Counted from the first letter of the stretch, positions 34,142 to 47,257 are shown. The stretch: DNA of 64,000 nucleotides from Ruminococcaceae bacterium BL-6 (GCA_902810075.1 LR778135.1:2728001-2792000); one strand, 5' to 3'. The notes: generated from the sequence alone by a model not told the origin. A program made the numbers and translations.

Positions 34142-34942
34142 TTACAGGATCCTCCTTTCCCCGATCGCGGCCAGCAGCGCGTCAAGGCCATCTTCGGCCT
34201 CATCTTCGCGGTAAACGTGCCCGTCCCGCGTGAGGGCGGGCGGCACCTCGATTTTCTTCACCTTCGTGGGCGAGCCCTTGAACCCGACGTTCTCCGGCTT
34301 CAGGTACTCCGTCAGCGCGTCGAACCCGACGGACCGGATCTCCGCCTTTCTCGCCGCCATCTTGCTCCTGAACGAGGGCAGCCGCGGCTGGTTGATGTCC
34401 TTGGTCACGCTGATGAGCGCGGGAAATTTCAGGCGCTTCAGGAACGTTCCCTCCCAGATGTCGGATACGACATCCAGGCTGTCCTCCCCGACGGACTGAA
34501 CGGCGCTGACATAGCCTGCGTGCGGCAGCCCCAGATATTCGGCGAGCTCCGGCCCGACCTGGCCGGTGTCGCCATCCACCGTCTTCTCCCCTGCGATCAC
34601 AAGGTCGAAGGGGCCGGCCGCGCGCACGGCGGCCGCGAGGATCAGCGACGTCGCCCGGGTGTCGGAGCCGCCGAACTTGGCGTCGCTGACCAGCAGCGCG
34701 TCGTCGGCGCCCCTTGCGATGCACTCGCGCAGCGCGTTCGCCGCCTGCGGCGGCCCCATGCTGACAGCGCACACATGGGCGTTTCCGGTAAGCTCCCGGA
34801 TGGCGACCGCTGTTTCCAGCGCGTTCAAGTCGAACGGATTGACTTCCGCGCCGGCGGAGGAGCGGTCCACGGTTCCCTTTTCCCGGTTGAACTTGACCTG
34901 TTCCATATCCGGAACCTGTTTGACCAGTACAACGATATTCAT
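34142..34942 (-). CDS. etfB: Electron transfer flavoprotein beta subunit
   Basis: 266 residues. Starts MNIVVLVKQVPDMEQVKF, the universal EtfB opening; AGEKTVDGDTGQVGPELAEY is split around the nucleotide-binding loop, and a C-terminal arm (ALTRDGHVYREDEAEDGL) wraps the partner. In bifurcating complexes this subunit holds the bifurcating FAD. First gene after the tandem T-box leader: the second T-box terminator ends 55 bases before the ATG. Confidence 0.95.
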   Translation of the reverse strand: MNIVVLVKQVPDMEQVKFNREKGTVDRSSAGAEVNPFDLNALETAVAIRELTGNAHVCAVSMGPPQAANALRECIARGADDALLVSDAKFGGSDTRATSLILAAAVRAAGPFDLVIAGEKTVDGDTGQVGPELAEYLGLPHAGYVSAVQSVGEDSLDVVSDIWEGTFLKRLKFPALISVTKDINQPRLPSFRSKMAARKAEIRSVGFDALTEYLKPENVGFKGSPTKVKKIEVPPALTRDGHVYREDEAEDGLDALLAAIGERRIL

Positions 34943-34996
34943 AAAACGGTTTCATTCCCTTCCATTCGTACTGCGGCGTATCCTGTGGTTTTGCGT

Positions 34997-35240
34997 ATAA
35001 AAAACGGAACGTTTTCGCTTGGGGCGAAAACATTCCGCGGTACCACCCAAATTTGGTCTCTTCGGAAGATAACGGTTCCAACCGGCGCGGCTTAAGGAAA
35101 AACCTTTCGTTCGGCCTGCGGCTCAGGGACGATATTCAAATGCGCCTGCCCGCGGGTTCTCATCCTGCTCCCGTTCTCTGTGCGGCACCACGCATTTTAC
35201 TGCTTCCCGTCAATGTCTTTGCTCTGTTCTGTTCTCAGCA
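34997..35240 (-). promoter_or_regulatory. T-box riboswitch 2 (proximal) upstream of etfB
   Basis: Minus strand order: Stem I with S-turn half cagtaaaat, AGAGAacgggagcaggaTGAGAA, then the specifier side TTTGAATATCGTCCCTGAG, then the T-box sequence TGGGTGGTACCGCGG (35049-35035), and an intrinsic terminator ggaatgttttcgc/gcgaaaacgttcc (35036-35024 with 35018-35006) followed by six T. By the usual GAAy-codon-purine pattern the specifier reads AUC (Ile). Uncharged tRNA would stabilise the antiterminator and allow etfB-etfA-dehydrogenase transcription. Confidence 0.88.
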
Positions 35241-35260
35241 GCCCGGCCCCGAGGGCCGGA

Positions 35261-35498
35261 AAACAAAAATCCGCTTCTCGCATGGGGCGAGAAGCGGACC
35301 GCGGTACCACCCATATTGTTTCTTATGCCCGGAATAACGGCCGGACCCCGGCAAGGCCTACTCTATCTTTTCAACCCTGCGGCTCCTGGGCGATGTTCGG
35401 GCGCGTTCCGGTCTGCGGGTTCTCAGCTTTCCCCGCTCTCTGCAAGACTTCCGGCGCCTTACTCTTCCCATTCTTCGTCTTTTGAATATTTGATGTTG
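35261..35498 (-). promoter_or_regulatory. T-box riboswitch 1 (distal) upstream of etfB
   Basis: Minus strand order: gagtaaggcgcc, AGAGAGcggggaaaGCTGAGAA, the specifier side CCCGAACATCGCCCAGGAG, T-box TGGGTGGTACCGCGG (35313-35299), and terminator ccgcttctcgc/gcgagaagcgg (35297-35287 with 35281-35271) with a T-rich tail. GAAc-AUC-G gives isoleucine again. Two complete antiterminator/terminator units in series on one transcript should give a steeper response than one. Confidence 0.88.
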
Positions 35499-35504
35499 CT
35501 TCTC

Positions 35505-35532
35505 AGTATAACAAAAAATTTTCGTTTGTCAA
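35505..35532 (-). promoter_or_regulatory. Promoter of the tandem T-box transcript
   Basis: Minus strand: -35 TTGACA (35532-35527), spacer 16, -10 TATACT (35510-35505). Start point about 35498. Confidence 0.75.
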
Positions 35533-35589
35533 GGGAATTGTTCTTTTTCCCAATAAATTTTCCGATTTCAACAAAAATCGCCTTTTGCC

Positions 35590-35617
35590 TTGACAATGCC
35601 TGCAAAGCTGTTATAAT
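35590..35617 (+). promoter_or_regulatory. Promoter of the divergent T-box transcript
   Basis: -35 TTGACA (35590-35595), spacer 16, -10 TATAAT (35612-35617). Its -35 lies 57 bases from that of the opposite promoter, so the two units diverge back to back. Confidence 0.8.
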
Positions 35618-35624
35618 AATTTCA

Positions 35625-35967
35625 CGGCGTAAAGGAAAGCAAAGCGCCTGAGAAATATCGAACCATGACCGCATCCCGCGTTTCGCGGATCTTTCGCGGC
35701 CACAGCAGAATAAGAAAAAATGTGACGACGAAAAATAAGGCTTTGGGATTTTGCGGAACAGAGAAGCGGGGCTGCTGAGAACCGCGGCGCCAAAACCCCT
35801 TTGCCGCTCCTTTCCGAGCAGGCATTCCGAACCGTTTCGTAAGAATGCCCGCATCAGCTGCGTTAAGGCTGGAAAGCGCGTATCTGCGAATCAATTTTCA
35901 GATACGAATTTGGGTGGTACCACGGGCTGAAAAGCTCGCCCCTGACAGGGGCGAGCTTATTTTTTTA
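35625..35967 (+). promoter_or_regulatory. T-box riboswitch 3 upstream of the second FAD dehydrogenase
   Basis: Contains AGAGAAgcggggctgcTGAGAA (35760-35781, Stem I distal part), the T-box TGGGTGGTACCACGG (35911-35924) and terminator agctcgcccc/ggggcgagct (35933-35942 with 35948-35957) with a run of T. Stem I differs from units 1 and 2: the GAA of the specifier loop is not present where expected (TTTGCCGCTCCTTTCCGAG), so the codon cannot be read with confidence. The leader is about 100 bases longer than in the others. Confidence 0.8.
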
Positions 35968-35992
35968 CTATTTTTTGATAAGGAGAAGAAAA

Positions 35993-37399
35993 ATGGACAA
36001 TCGGTTTGGGCCTTTTAACGCGGAAAAAGTGCGGAACGACATCGGTAAAATCACCGGAAACGACTACGCGACAAAGGATTACGACAAGATTCACAGCTAC
36101 CTTTACGATGAAAGCTTCCCGCTTACTTACCCGAAGATATCGGAAAACTGTGTCCTGGCAAAACCGGGCTCCCCGGCTGAAATCGCGGAAATTCTGAAAT
36201 ATGCCGGGGAGAACCGGATCCCCGTGGTGCCAAGGGGCGGCGGCACGGGCGTGGTCGGGGGCGCCATGCCCGCGTACCCCGGCATCATCCTTTCTCTGGA
36301 GCGCCTGAACCGGATTCTGGAGATCGACGAAAAGAACCTGATGATGACGCTGGAAGGCGGCGCCACGCTTTCCGCGCTTCTGGAGGCGCTGGAAAAGCAG
36401 GGAAAGCTGTTCTTCCCGATCCACCCCGGGGACGAGGGCGCTGAGGTCGGCGGCATGGTCGCGACCAACGCCGGCGGCACGCGCGCGGTAAAGCACGGCA
36501 TCATGCGCAACCATATCAAGGCGCTGGAGGTCGTCCTGCCCACCGGCGAAATCGTCAACCTGGGCGGAAAGCTGCTGAAAAACAATATGGGCTACGATCT
36601 GATGCAGTTGATGATCGGCAGCGAAGGAACGCTCGGCGTCATCACGAAGGTGACGCTGCGGCTGTACGCGAAAAACGAATTCAGCAACACGATGCTGGTG
36701 TCGTTCCCCTCCCAGGAAGAAGCGAGCGACGCGGTGCCGCAAATCCTTCAGAGCGGCATCACCCCGCTTGCCTGCGAATACATGGACCGCGAGCTGACCC
36801 TCGCTTCCGCCGAGGAGCTGGGCTTCGCCTGGCCCGCGAAAAAGGGATCGGTGGACCTGATGTTCATCGTGGACGGCGTCAGCGAGGACGACCTGTACGG
36901 AAATTGTGAAAAAATTGTGGAGATCTGCGAGCAGTGGGGCGCCGTGGACAGCGTGGTTGCGGAAACCCCGAAGGAGCAAAAAGAAATCCTCGCGGTAAGA
37001 AGCAACTGCTATACTCCATATAAAAGCCTGGTTGCGGACATTACGGATGTCGCGGTACCGCCGTCGGCCGTCCCCGCATTTTTTGAAGACGTGCGCAAAA
37101 TCGGGGAAAAATACGGAAACCGGATCGTTTCGCTCGGGCATATCGCGGACGGAAACATGCACAATTTCCTGATGAACAAAGGCGGGCGCCTGCCGGAAAA
37201 TTACGAAGAGCTCAAAACCGAAATCTACAAGACCGCGATCAAATTCGGCGGAACCATCACCGCCGAGCACGGGACCGGGAAAACGAGAAAAGATTTTATG
37301 AGCCTTCAGTTTTCCGACAAGGAAATCGATCTGATGAAGGCGATCAAAAAAGCGTTCGATCCCGAGGGAATTCTGAATCCCGGCACGATATTCGACTGA
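35993..37399 (+). CDS. Second FAD-binding 2-hydroxyacid dehydrogenase (paralogue, GlcD/LctD type)
   Basis: 468 residues, colinear with the 31720-33123 product over its whole length: VVPRGGGTGVVGGAMPAYPG, HPGDEGAEVGGMVATNAGG, SLGHIADGNMHNFLM, TITAEHGTGKTRKDFM. It binds FAD and should oxidise a 2-hydroxy acid. It has no etf genes of its own, so it may share EtfAB encoded on the other side of the T-boxes. The ATG at 35993 has aaggag seven bases upstream; a TTG at 35975 lies inside that site. Single-gene transcript ending at a terminator near 37629. The likeliest origin is local duplication with inversion. Confidence 0.88.
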   Translation: MDNRFGPFNAEKVRNDIGKITGNDYATKDYDKIHSYLYDESFPLTYPKISENCVLAKPGSPAEIAEILKYAGENRIPVVPRGGGTGVVGGAMPAYPGIILSLERLNRILEIDEKNLMMTLEGGATLSALLEALEKQGKLFFPIHPGDEGAEVGGMVATNAGGTRAVKHGIMRNHIKALEVVLPTGEIVNLGGKLLKNNMGYDLMQLMIGSEGTLGVITKVTLRLYAKNEFSNTMLVSFPSQEEASDAVPQILQSGITPLACEYMDRELTLASAEELGFAWPAKKGSVDLMFIVDGVSEDDLYGNCEKIVEICEQWGAVDSVVAETPKEQKEILAVRSNCYTPYKSLVADITDVAVPPSAVPAFFEDVRKIGEKYGNRIVSLGHIADGNMHNFLMNKGGRLPENYEELKTEIYKTAIKFGGTITAEHGTGKTRKDFMSLQFSDKEIDLMKAIKKAFDPEGILNPGTIFD

Positions 37400-37769
37400 C
37401 GGCAAACCTTATTTGAAAAATTAAAAGCGACGAATTCCCCCGATAAAGTTGCGCCGAATCAGAAAAAGTGCAGGAACTTTTTCCGTATTCCGAGTATTTT
37501 TGACGCTGGGCGGTACAATTTTAGCCGAAACAGACAAGCCCCTTGACAGTTCAAATGAGGCTTGAGAAACAAGACTATAAAAAACAGAAAACCGGACCTG
37601 TTTCATTTGAAAAACAGGTTCGGTTTTTTATGCAGAGAAACCAAGATAAAACCATAAAGTCAATTAAAACAGGAACGTAAGAATCAATTCATTCTTCCGG
37701 TGTTTTTATTGTTCGCTGAATCGCCATAAAAGCATAAAAAACACCGGCCATGCAGATTGGACGGTGCTT
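37400..37769. other. Intergenic stretch without a gene
   Basis: Holds the terminator at 37588-37629 and otherwise no supported reading frame, RNA or repeat. The downstream end borders the 3' side of the rRNA operon, transcribed toward it. Confidence 0.6.
37588..37629 (+). terminator. Terminator-like hairpin between dehydrogenase gene and rRNA operon
   Basis: aaccg-g-acctgttt (37590-37603) pairs with aaacaggt-t-cggtt (about 37612-37625) and is followed by six T. It may serve both the plus-strand dehydrogenase and the convergent rRNA transcript. Confidence 0.7.
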
Positions 37770-37845
37770 TGGCTCCCCAAGTTGGACTCGAACCAACGAC
37801 CCTGCGATTAACAGTCGCATGCTCTACCGGCTGAGCTATTGAGGA
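37770..37845 (-). tRNA. tRNA-Asn(GTT)
   Basis: Cloverleaf with anticodon arm TGCGA-CTGTTAA-TCGCA; CCA is encoded. Last gene of the rRNA operon. Confidence 0.95.
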
Positions 37846-37852
37846 ATATGAA

Positions 37853-37969
<117 letters not shown>

Positions 37970-38076
37970 CTATGGACCTGCGGTCGGCACGGACTTGCAG
38001 TCGGCGCGCGCCTCCGGCGGTCATCTCAATGGGATCGCGGGAAACAACAAGCTTCCTGCTTTCCCTTTGGGTATTT

Positions 38077-38151
38077 TGGTGACCCGTGGGGGAATCGAAC
38101 CCCCGTTATCGGCGTGAGAGGCCGGTGTCTTAACCGCTTGACCAACGGGCC
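38077..38151 (-). tRNA. tRNA-Glu(CTC)
   Basis: Cloverleaf with anticodon loop CTCTCAC, acceptor GGCCCGT/ACGGGTC and encoded CCA. Located between 23S and 5S. Confidence 0.93.
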
Positions 38152-38251
38152 ACGTCTTGTTTGGCACACCATCGGGGATTCTCTCCCTCTTTCCTGCCCG
38201 TGCTTCCCCTTTTACCGGTCACACAATCAGAAATATGCCGTGCCAATCTTT

Positions 38252-38328
38252 TGGTGCACCATCAGGGACTCGAACCCGGGACACCCTGATTAAGAGTCAG
38301 GTGCTCTACCAACTGAGCTAATGGTGCA
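38252..38328 (-). tRNA. tRNA-Lys(CTT)
   Basis: Cloverleaf with anticodon arm CCTGA-CTCTTAA-TCAGG, acceptor TGCACCA/TGGTGCA and encoded CCA. Located between 23S and tRNA-Glu. Confidence 0.93.
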
Positions 38329-38455
38329 TGACAAGCCAAGCCTGCCGCCACTTCACGCCCCGGCTTTCCCGGTGCGCACAATCATGCCCGCAACCTTCGC
38401 CGATTCTTTCAGCGGAACCGTGCTTTTCACACACGGCCCTTCACACATTTCTGTG

Positions 38456-41506
<3,051 letters not shown>

Positions 41507-41510
41507 TACA

Positions 41511-41660
41511 GCGGACAAGTCCGTCTCGCCGCGGTTGATTTGGTGCTAAAAAGCACCTATCTCCCGCGAACCTTTTTCAGACTGCCGCGGACAAGTCCGT
41601 TTCGCCGCGGTTGATTTGGTGCTAATAAGCACCTATCTTTCGCGAACTTTTCAGACTGCC
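41511..41660 (-). repeat. Tandem duplication in the 16S-23S spacer
   Basis: Two head-to-tail copies, 41511-41586 (76 bases) and 41587-41660 (74 bases), both reading gcggacaagtccgt..cgccgcggttgatttggtgct.. and ending cagactgcc, with a handful of substitutions. Each holds hairpins gcggacaagtccg and ggtgct/agcacc. Confidence 0.85.
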
Positions 41661-41856
41661 GTTTTGCAGGTTCTTAGCCTGCTCAAGCTTTCGCCGTCAC
41701 AGTTACGCGTGCACTTTACTAACTTTTTCGAGTAAGCTTTGTGCGTGATGTACCTGCAAGCTTAGCTTGCTGGTGGGCTCCCCACTTGAATCACACTCTG
41801 CCTTTTGGCTTATGTGGTTCTCGTCAGAACCCCAGTTCAAGCTGCTCTCGCAGCTT

Positions 41857-41933
<77 letters not shown>

Positions 41934-42079
41934 ATTTCTTGGCTAGAGGCTATCCGGTGTCCTTCGTGCCCCTGTTAGCCCTCTTTTTTGCAAGCTTTCG
42001 CTTTACACAGTTACGCGGGCGCCAAACTCACTCTTTCGAGCACGCTTCGTGCGCGACATGCCTGCAAGCTCAGCTTGCC

Positions 42080-42155
42080 TGGTGGAGATGAACGGGATCG
42101 AACCGATGACCCCCTGCTTGCAAAGCAGGTGCTCTCCCAGCTGAGCTACACCCCC
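42080..42155 (-). tRNA. tRNA-Ala(TGC)
   Basis: Cloverleaf with anticodon arm CCTGC-TTTGCAA-GCAGG and encoded CCA, in the 16S-23S spacer. Confidence 0.95.
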
Positions 42156-42342
42156 ATATTCACTTATAACTGAACATCAGGTATATTCGGCTGTTTGGTT
42201 CGGACTTAGCCCATCTTCTTGCAGGCCTTCCTGCACGGCTGCACGCGCGCAAAGCTTTCTGTTTCCATCCGGCTCTGTTCGCGACGTGCATGCAAGCTCA
42301 GCTTGCCGTGCAGGCTCAGCCTGCCGAAGTCCCTTTTCAGGG

Positions 42343-44248
<1,906 letters not shown>

Positions 44249-44437
44249 TCCTGGCCCTCTGCCGTTTTATAGGGAAGAGGATAGCTAACATCTTATCACG
44301 CTCTTTCGAGTTTGTCAAGCCATTCCCTTTTGTTTTCGACAGAAGCTCCGTCATATTCACCGAATCCGCTTCTGAAAATTCGTTCGGTTTCATTCAACCT
44401 ATCAAATTTTCGCGCCCTCTTTTTTGACGGCTTAATT

Positions 44438-44490
44438 ATAGTATCACATTCGGAAGTAGATGTCAATCTTTTTTAAAAATAATTTTGTAA
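44438..44490 (-). promoter_or_regulatory. rRNA operon promoter with UP-like element
   Basis: Minus strand: -35 TTGACA (44466-44461), spacer 17, -10 TACTAT (44443-44438). Immediately upstream, 44467-44490 is almost pure A/T, as expected for an UP element. Confidence 0.75.
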
Positions 44491-44510
44491 TCCCGAGTTC
44501 TTCTTCCCCT

Positions 44511-44594
44511 GCAGCGATTCCACTTATCACGCAAATCCGGACTTGTCCCTCTCCCGGCGGGGGGAATAATGCTGCATCTTCGGCGGGAAATGCC
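44511..44594 (-). repeat. Interspersed hairpin repeat copy
   Basis: Minus orientation: cgccgaagatgcagca, a GC-rich imperfect hairpin, acaagtccggatttgcgtgataagtgg. It lies between the rRNA promoter and the metA promoter. Confidence 0.65.
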
Positions 44595-44599
44595 ATAAC

Positions 44600-44628
44600 T
44601 TGAAGAATCCCTATCGGTTTGATATAAT
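44600..44628 (+). promoter_or_regulatory. Promoter of metA
   Basis: -35 TTGAAG (44600-44605), spacer 17, -10 TATAAT (44623-44628). No SAM or T-box riboswitch fits in the 34-base leader. Confidence 0.7.
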
Positions 44629-44661
44629 ATACATCGAAATTCATTTTTGGGGGCCTTATTG

Positions 44662-45600
44662 ATGCCAATTAAAATTCAAGCTTCTCTTCCCGCCATTAAA
44701 GTGCTGGAATCCGAAAACATTTTCGTCATGACGCACGAGCGCGCGATGTCGCAGGACATCCGTCCGCTGAAAATCGTCATTTTGAATCTGATGCCGACGA
44801 AAATCGAAACGGAGACCCAGCTTCTGCGGCTTCTGGGCAACACGCCGCTTCAGGTGGATGCAGAGCTGATGCAGATGGCCTCCCATATTTCCAAAAATAC
44901 CTCCGCTTCCCACCTGAACACTTTTTACAAGACGTTCGACGAGCTGAAGGGCGAAAAATTCGACGGCATGATCATTACCGGGGCGCCGGTGGAAACCATG
45001 GAATTTGAAGATGTGGACTACTGGCCCGAATTCTGCCGGATTCTGGACTGGAGCCGGAAAAACGTGTATTCCGTCCTGACGATCTGCTGGAGCGCCCAGG
45101 CCGCGCTGTATCATTTTTACGGGATTCCGAAATATCCGCTGCCGCGGAAGCTTTCCGGGATCTTCCGGCACGAGGTGCTGGCGCCGCTTCATCCGCTGAT
45201 GAGGGGATTCGACGACATGTATTACGCGCCGCACTCGCGCAATACGGAAATCCGGAGGGCGGATATCGAAAAGCAGGATCACCTGATCATTCTCGCCTCC
45301 TCGCCGGAGGCGGGCATCCACATCGTCGCGAACAAAAACGGGCGTCAGTTTTTTGTGACGGGCCACGCAGAATACGACCGGGAAACGCTGGCGCACGAAT
45401 ATTTCCGCGACCTGGAGCGCGGGCTGAATCCCCATATTCCGGAAAACTACTTTCCGAACGACGATCCCGCTCAGACCCCGCCCTTCGTGTGGCGGAGCAA
45501 CGCGAACCTTCTGTTTTCCAACTGGCTCAACTATTATGTCTACCAGCAGACTCCGTACGATCTGAAAGACCTTCCCGAATTCAAACCGTCACATTCCTGA
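44662..45600 (+). CDS. metAA: Homoserine O-acetyltransferase (MetA type)
   Basis: 312 residues starting [15 protein letters not shown], the standard MetA N-terminus. The catalytic Cys is C142 ([14 protein letters not shown]) and the catalytic His is in [12 protein letters not shown]. At position 111 there is Glu (ITGAPVE), the residue linked to acetyl-CoA use in Bacillus-type MetA enzymes; Gly there marks succinyl-CoA use. It makes O-acetylhomoserine, the entry step to methionine. I chose the ATG at 44662; an earlier GTG/ATG frame start at 44647 adds only MGALL. Single gene, ended by a bidirectional terminator. Confidence 0.94.
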   Translation: MPIKIQASLPAIKVLESENIFVMTHERAMSQDIRPLKIVILNLMPTKIETETQLLRLLGNTPLQVDAELMQMASHISKNTSASHLNTFYKTFDELKGEKFDGMIITGAPVETMEFEDVDYWPEFCRILDWSRKNVYSVLTICWSAQAALYHFYGIPKYPLPRKLSGIFRHEVLAPLHPLMRGFDDMYYAPHSRNTEIRRADIEKQDHLIILASSPEAGIHIVANKNGRQFFVTGHAEYDRETLAHEYFRDLERGLNPHIPENYFPNDDPAQTPPFVWRSNANLLFSNWLNYYVYQQTPYDLKDLPEFKPSHS

Positions 45601-45627
45601 TTCGTACCGAAAATTTTCCGATATTAC

Positions 45628-45667
45628 AAAACGCGCTTTTCCGGAAGGCCCCGGAAAAGCGCGTTTT
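45628..45667. terminator. Bidirectional terminator between metA and sigF
   Basis: aaaacgcgcttttccgg (45628-45644) pairs perfectly with ccggaaaagcgcgtttt (45651-45667), with A/T tails on both sides. Confidence 0.88.
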
Positions 45668-45672
45668 ATTGT

Positions 45673-46329
45673 CTATTCGGAAAGCTTGTCGCGCAGGCCC
45701 TTCAGGATTACCTTTTCCCTGCGGGAGACCTGCACCTGCGTCATGCCCAGCGCCTCGGCCGTCTGGGTTTGGGTCCGGCTCTGAAAATAGCGGAAAATGA
45801 TGATGCTGCGATCCCGCGGCTCCAACTCCCCGATGACCTGTTTCAGAGAAAGCAGCTCCGAAATTTTTTCGTCCGGGCCCTCGACGGGCACGTCGATCTG
45901 CCCGCCGCCCTCCTCTTCCCCCGCAGTGAGGGAGACCGGCTGCTGCCCGGCGCCGACCGCCTGTGCAGCCTCGGTGATCTCCACCCCCAAAAGGGCGGCC
46001 AGTTCGTTGATCGTGGGGCTTCTGCCGTGCAGCTTCGTATATTCCGCCGCCGCCCGGCCGGCGCGCAGAGAAAGCTCCTTTAAGGAACGCCCCACCTTGA
46101 TGCTGCCGCCGTCGCGGAACAGGCGGCGCATCTCCCCCAGGATCACCGGGACCGCATAGGTGGAAAAGCGCAGCCCGCGCGTCTCGTCGAAATGATCCAC
46201 CGCCTTGACCAGCCCCAGACACCCGGCCTGAAAAAGGTCGTCGTACTCGACGCCCCGCGTTTTGAACCGTTTGGCGCACGCGTGGACAAGCCCGATGTTC
46301 TCGCTGATCTTCTGCTCGCGGCTATCCAT
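45673..46329 (-). CDS. sigF: Sporulation sigma factor SigF
   Basis: 218 residues with regions 2 (YDDLFQAGCLGLVKAVDHFD, FSTYAVPVILGEMRRLFRD), 3 (RSPTINELAALLGVE) and 4 (RDRSIIIFRYFQSRTQTQTA, LGMTQVQVSRREK). The wording and the spoIIA gene order identify the forespore-specific factor that SpoIIAB holds inactive. Overlaps spoIIAB by eight bases. SigG shares region 2 wording, but its gene does not follow spoIIAB. Confidence 0.94.
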   Translation of the reverse strand: MDSREQKISENIGLVHACAKRFKTRGVEYDDLFQAGCLGLVKAVDHFDETRGLRFSTYAVPVILGEMRRLFRDGGSIKVGRSLKELSLRAGRAAAEYTKLHGRSPTINELAALLGVEITEAAQAVGAGQQPVSLTAGEEEGGGQIDVPVEGPDEKISELLSLKQVIGELEPRDRSIIIFRYFQSRTQTQTAEALGMTQVQVSRREKVILKGLRDKLSE

Positions 46330-46756
46330 TTTCCGCCTGGCGGCGAGAAATCTTTTTCTTCAGGGTCACCGTGGTTCCGCGGCCCACATGCGACGTGACG
46401 TTCACCTGATCCATAAAGCTCTCCATCACCGCAAATCCCAGGCCGGCGCGCTCTTCGCCCGCCGTGGTGAAAAGGGGTTCCCGCGCCTTTGCGATATCCT
46501 CGATTCCGCACCCCTTGTCGCGCACACGGATGCTGACCCGGCCATCCTCAAAAATTTTCGTTGTTATGTAGACGATCCCCAGCGTGTTTCGGTAGGCATG
46601 CACAATACAGTTCGTCACCGCCTCGGACACCGACGTCTTGATATCCGAAAGCTCGTCGATCGTGGGGTCGAGCTGCGCCACAAACGCGGCGACCGTCGCC
46701 CGCGCGAAGCTTTCGTTGGCGGAACAGCTCAAAAAGGAGACGCTCATTTCATTCAT
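46322..46756 (-). CDS. spoIIAB: Anti-sigma F factor / serine kinase SpoIIAB
   Basis: 144 residues, GHKL fold: N-box SEAVTNCIVHAY, G1 VRDKGCGIEDIAKA, G2 EERAGLGFAVMESFMD. It binds SigF and phosphorylates SpoIIAA. I chose the ATG at 46756 (MNEMSVSF, matching the family start); ATG at 46765 is close and possible. Overlaps spoIIAA by eight bases, typical of this tightly coupled operon. Confidence 0.93.
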   Translation of the reverse strand: MNEMSVSFLSCSANESFARATVAAFVAQLDPTIDELSDIKTSVSEAVTNCIVHAYRNTLGIVYITTKIFEDGRVSIRVRDKGCGIEDIAKAREPLFTTAGEERAGLGFAVMESFMDQVNVTSHVGRGTTVTLKKKISRRQAENG

Positions 46757-47084
46757 CGGTTTCATCGTACACCACATCCTTTTCAAATTTTGCAAGCCTG
46801 TCCAGCCCTGCAAGGGAAACCACTTTTTCAATTTTAGGCGGCAGATTGGCGATGACGAGCGCCCCACCCAAAAGCTGCATCAGCTTGTAGCGGCCCATGA
46901 TCAGCCCGACGCCGGAGCTGTCCATAAAGGTGACGTGCGCGAAGTCCAGGATCAGGCGCTTCGGTTTTGTCTTCCCCGCCGTCTCGTCGATATTTTCGCG
47001 GACCGCCTGCGCGGAATGATGGTCGATTTCTCCGCTCAGCCGGGCGGTCAGCGTCCCGTCTTTTAAAACCAGCCTGACATTCAT
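46749..47084 (-). CDS. spoIIAA: Anti-anti-sigma factor SpoIIAA
   Basis: 111 residues, STAS fold. The phospho-acceptor serine lies in FMDSSGVGLIMGRY (S57, corresponding to S58 of B. subtilis). Unphosphorylated SpoIIAA frees SigF in the forespore. Start ATG at 47084. First gene of spoIIAA-spoIIAB-sigF. Confidence 0.93.
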   Translation of the reverse strand: MNVRLVLKDGTLTARLSGEIDHHSAQAVRENIDETAGKTKPKRLILDFAHVTFMDSSGVGLIMGRYKLMQLLGGALVIANLPPKIEKVVSLAGLDRLAKFEKDVVYDETDE

Positions 47085-47114
47085 CTGTTTAGCCTCCCGG
47101 TATTTTCCATTCAC

Positions 47115-47206
47115 GGAATTTCCAGCCAAGATGCAGAATCCGTTTCCCCCTCCCCCCTCGGCAGGGAGAGAAGTCCGGGCCCGCGATCATAAGCGGAATC
47201 GCCGCA
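47115..47206 (+). repeat. Interspersed hairpin repeat copy
   Basis: ggaatttccagccaagatgc, a C/T- then G/A-rich imperfect hairpin, agtccgggcccgcgatcataagcggaat. It lies in the region just upstream of spoIIAA. Confidence 0.6.
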
Positions 47207-47257
47207 TGATAACATTTTAGTATGGACCGATCATCCAAAAATATACAGAAAAATAAA

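Noticed and set aside
44600..44661. SAM or T-box riboswitch before metA
   Set aside because: The leader between promoter and start is only about 34 bases and has no riboswitch motif.
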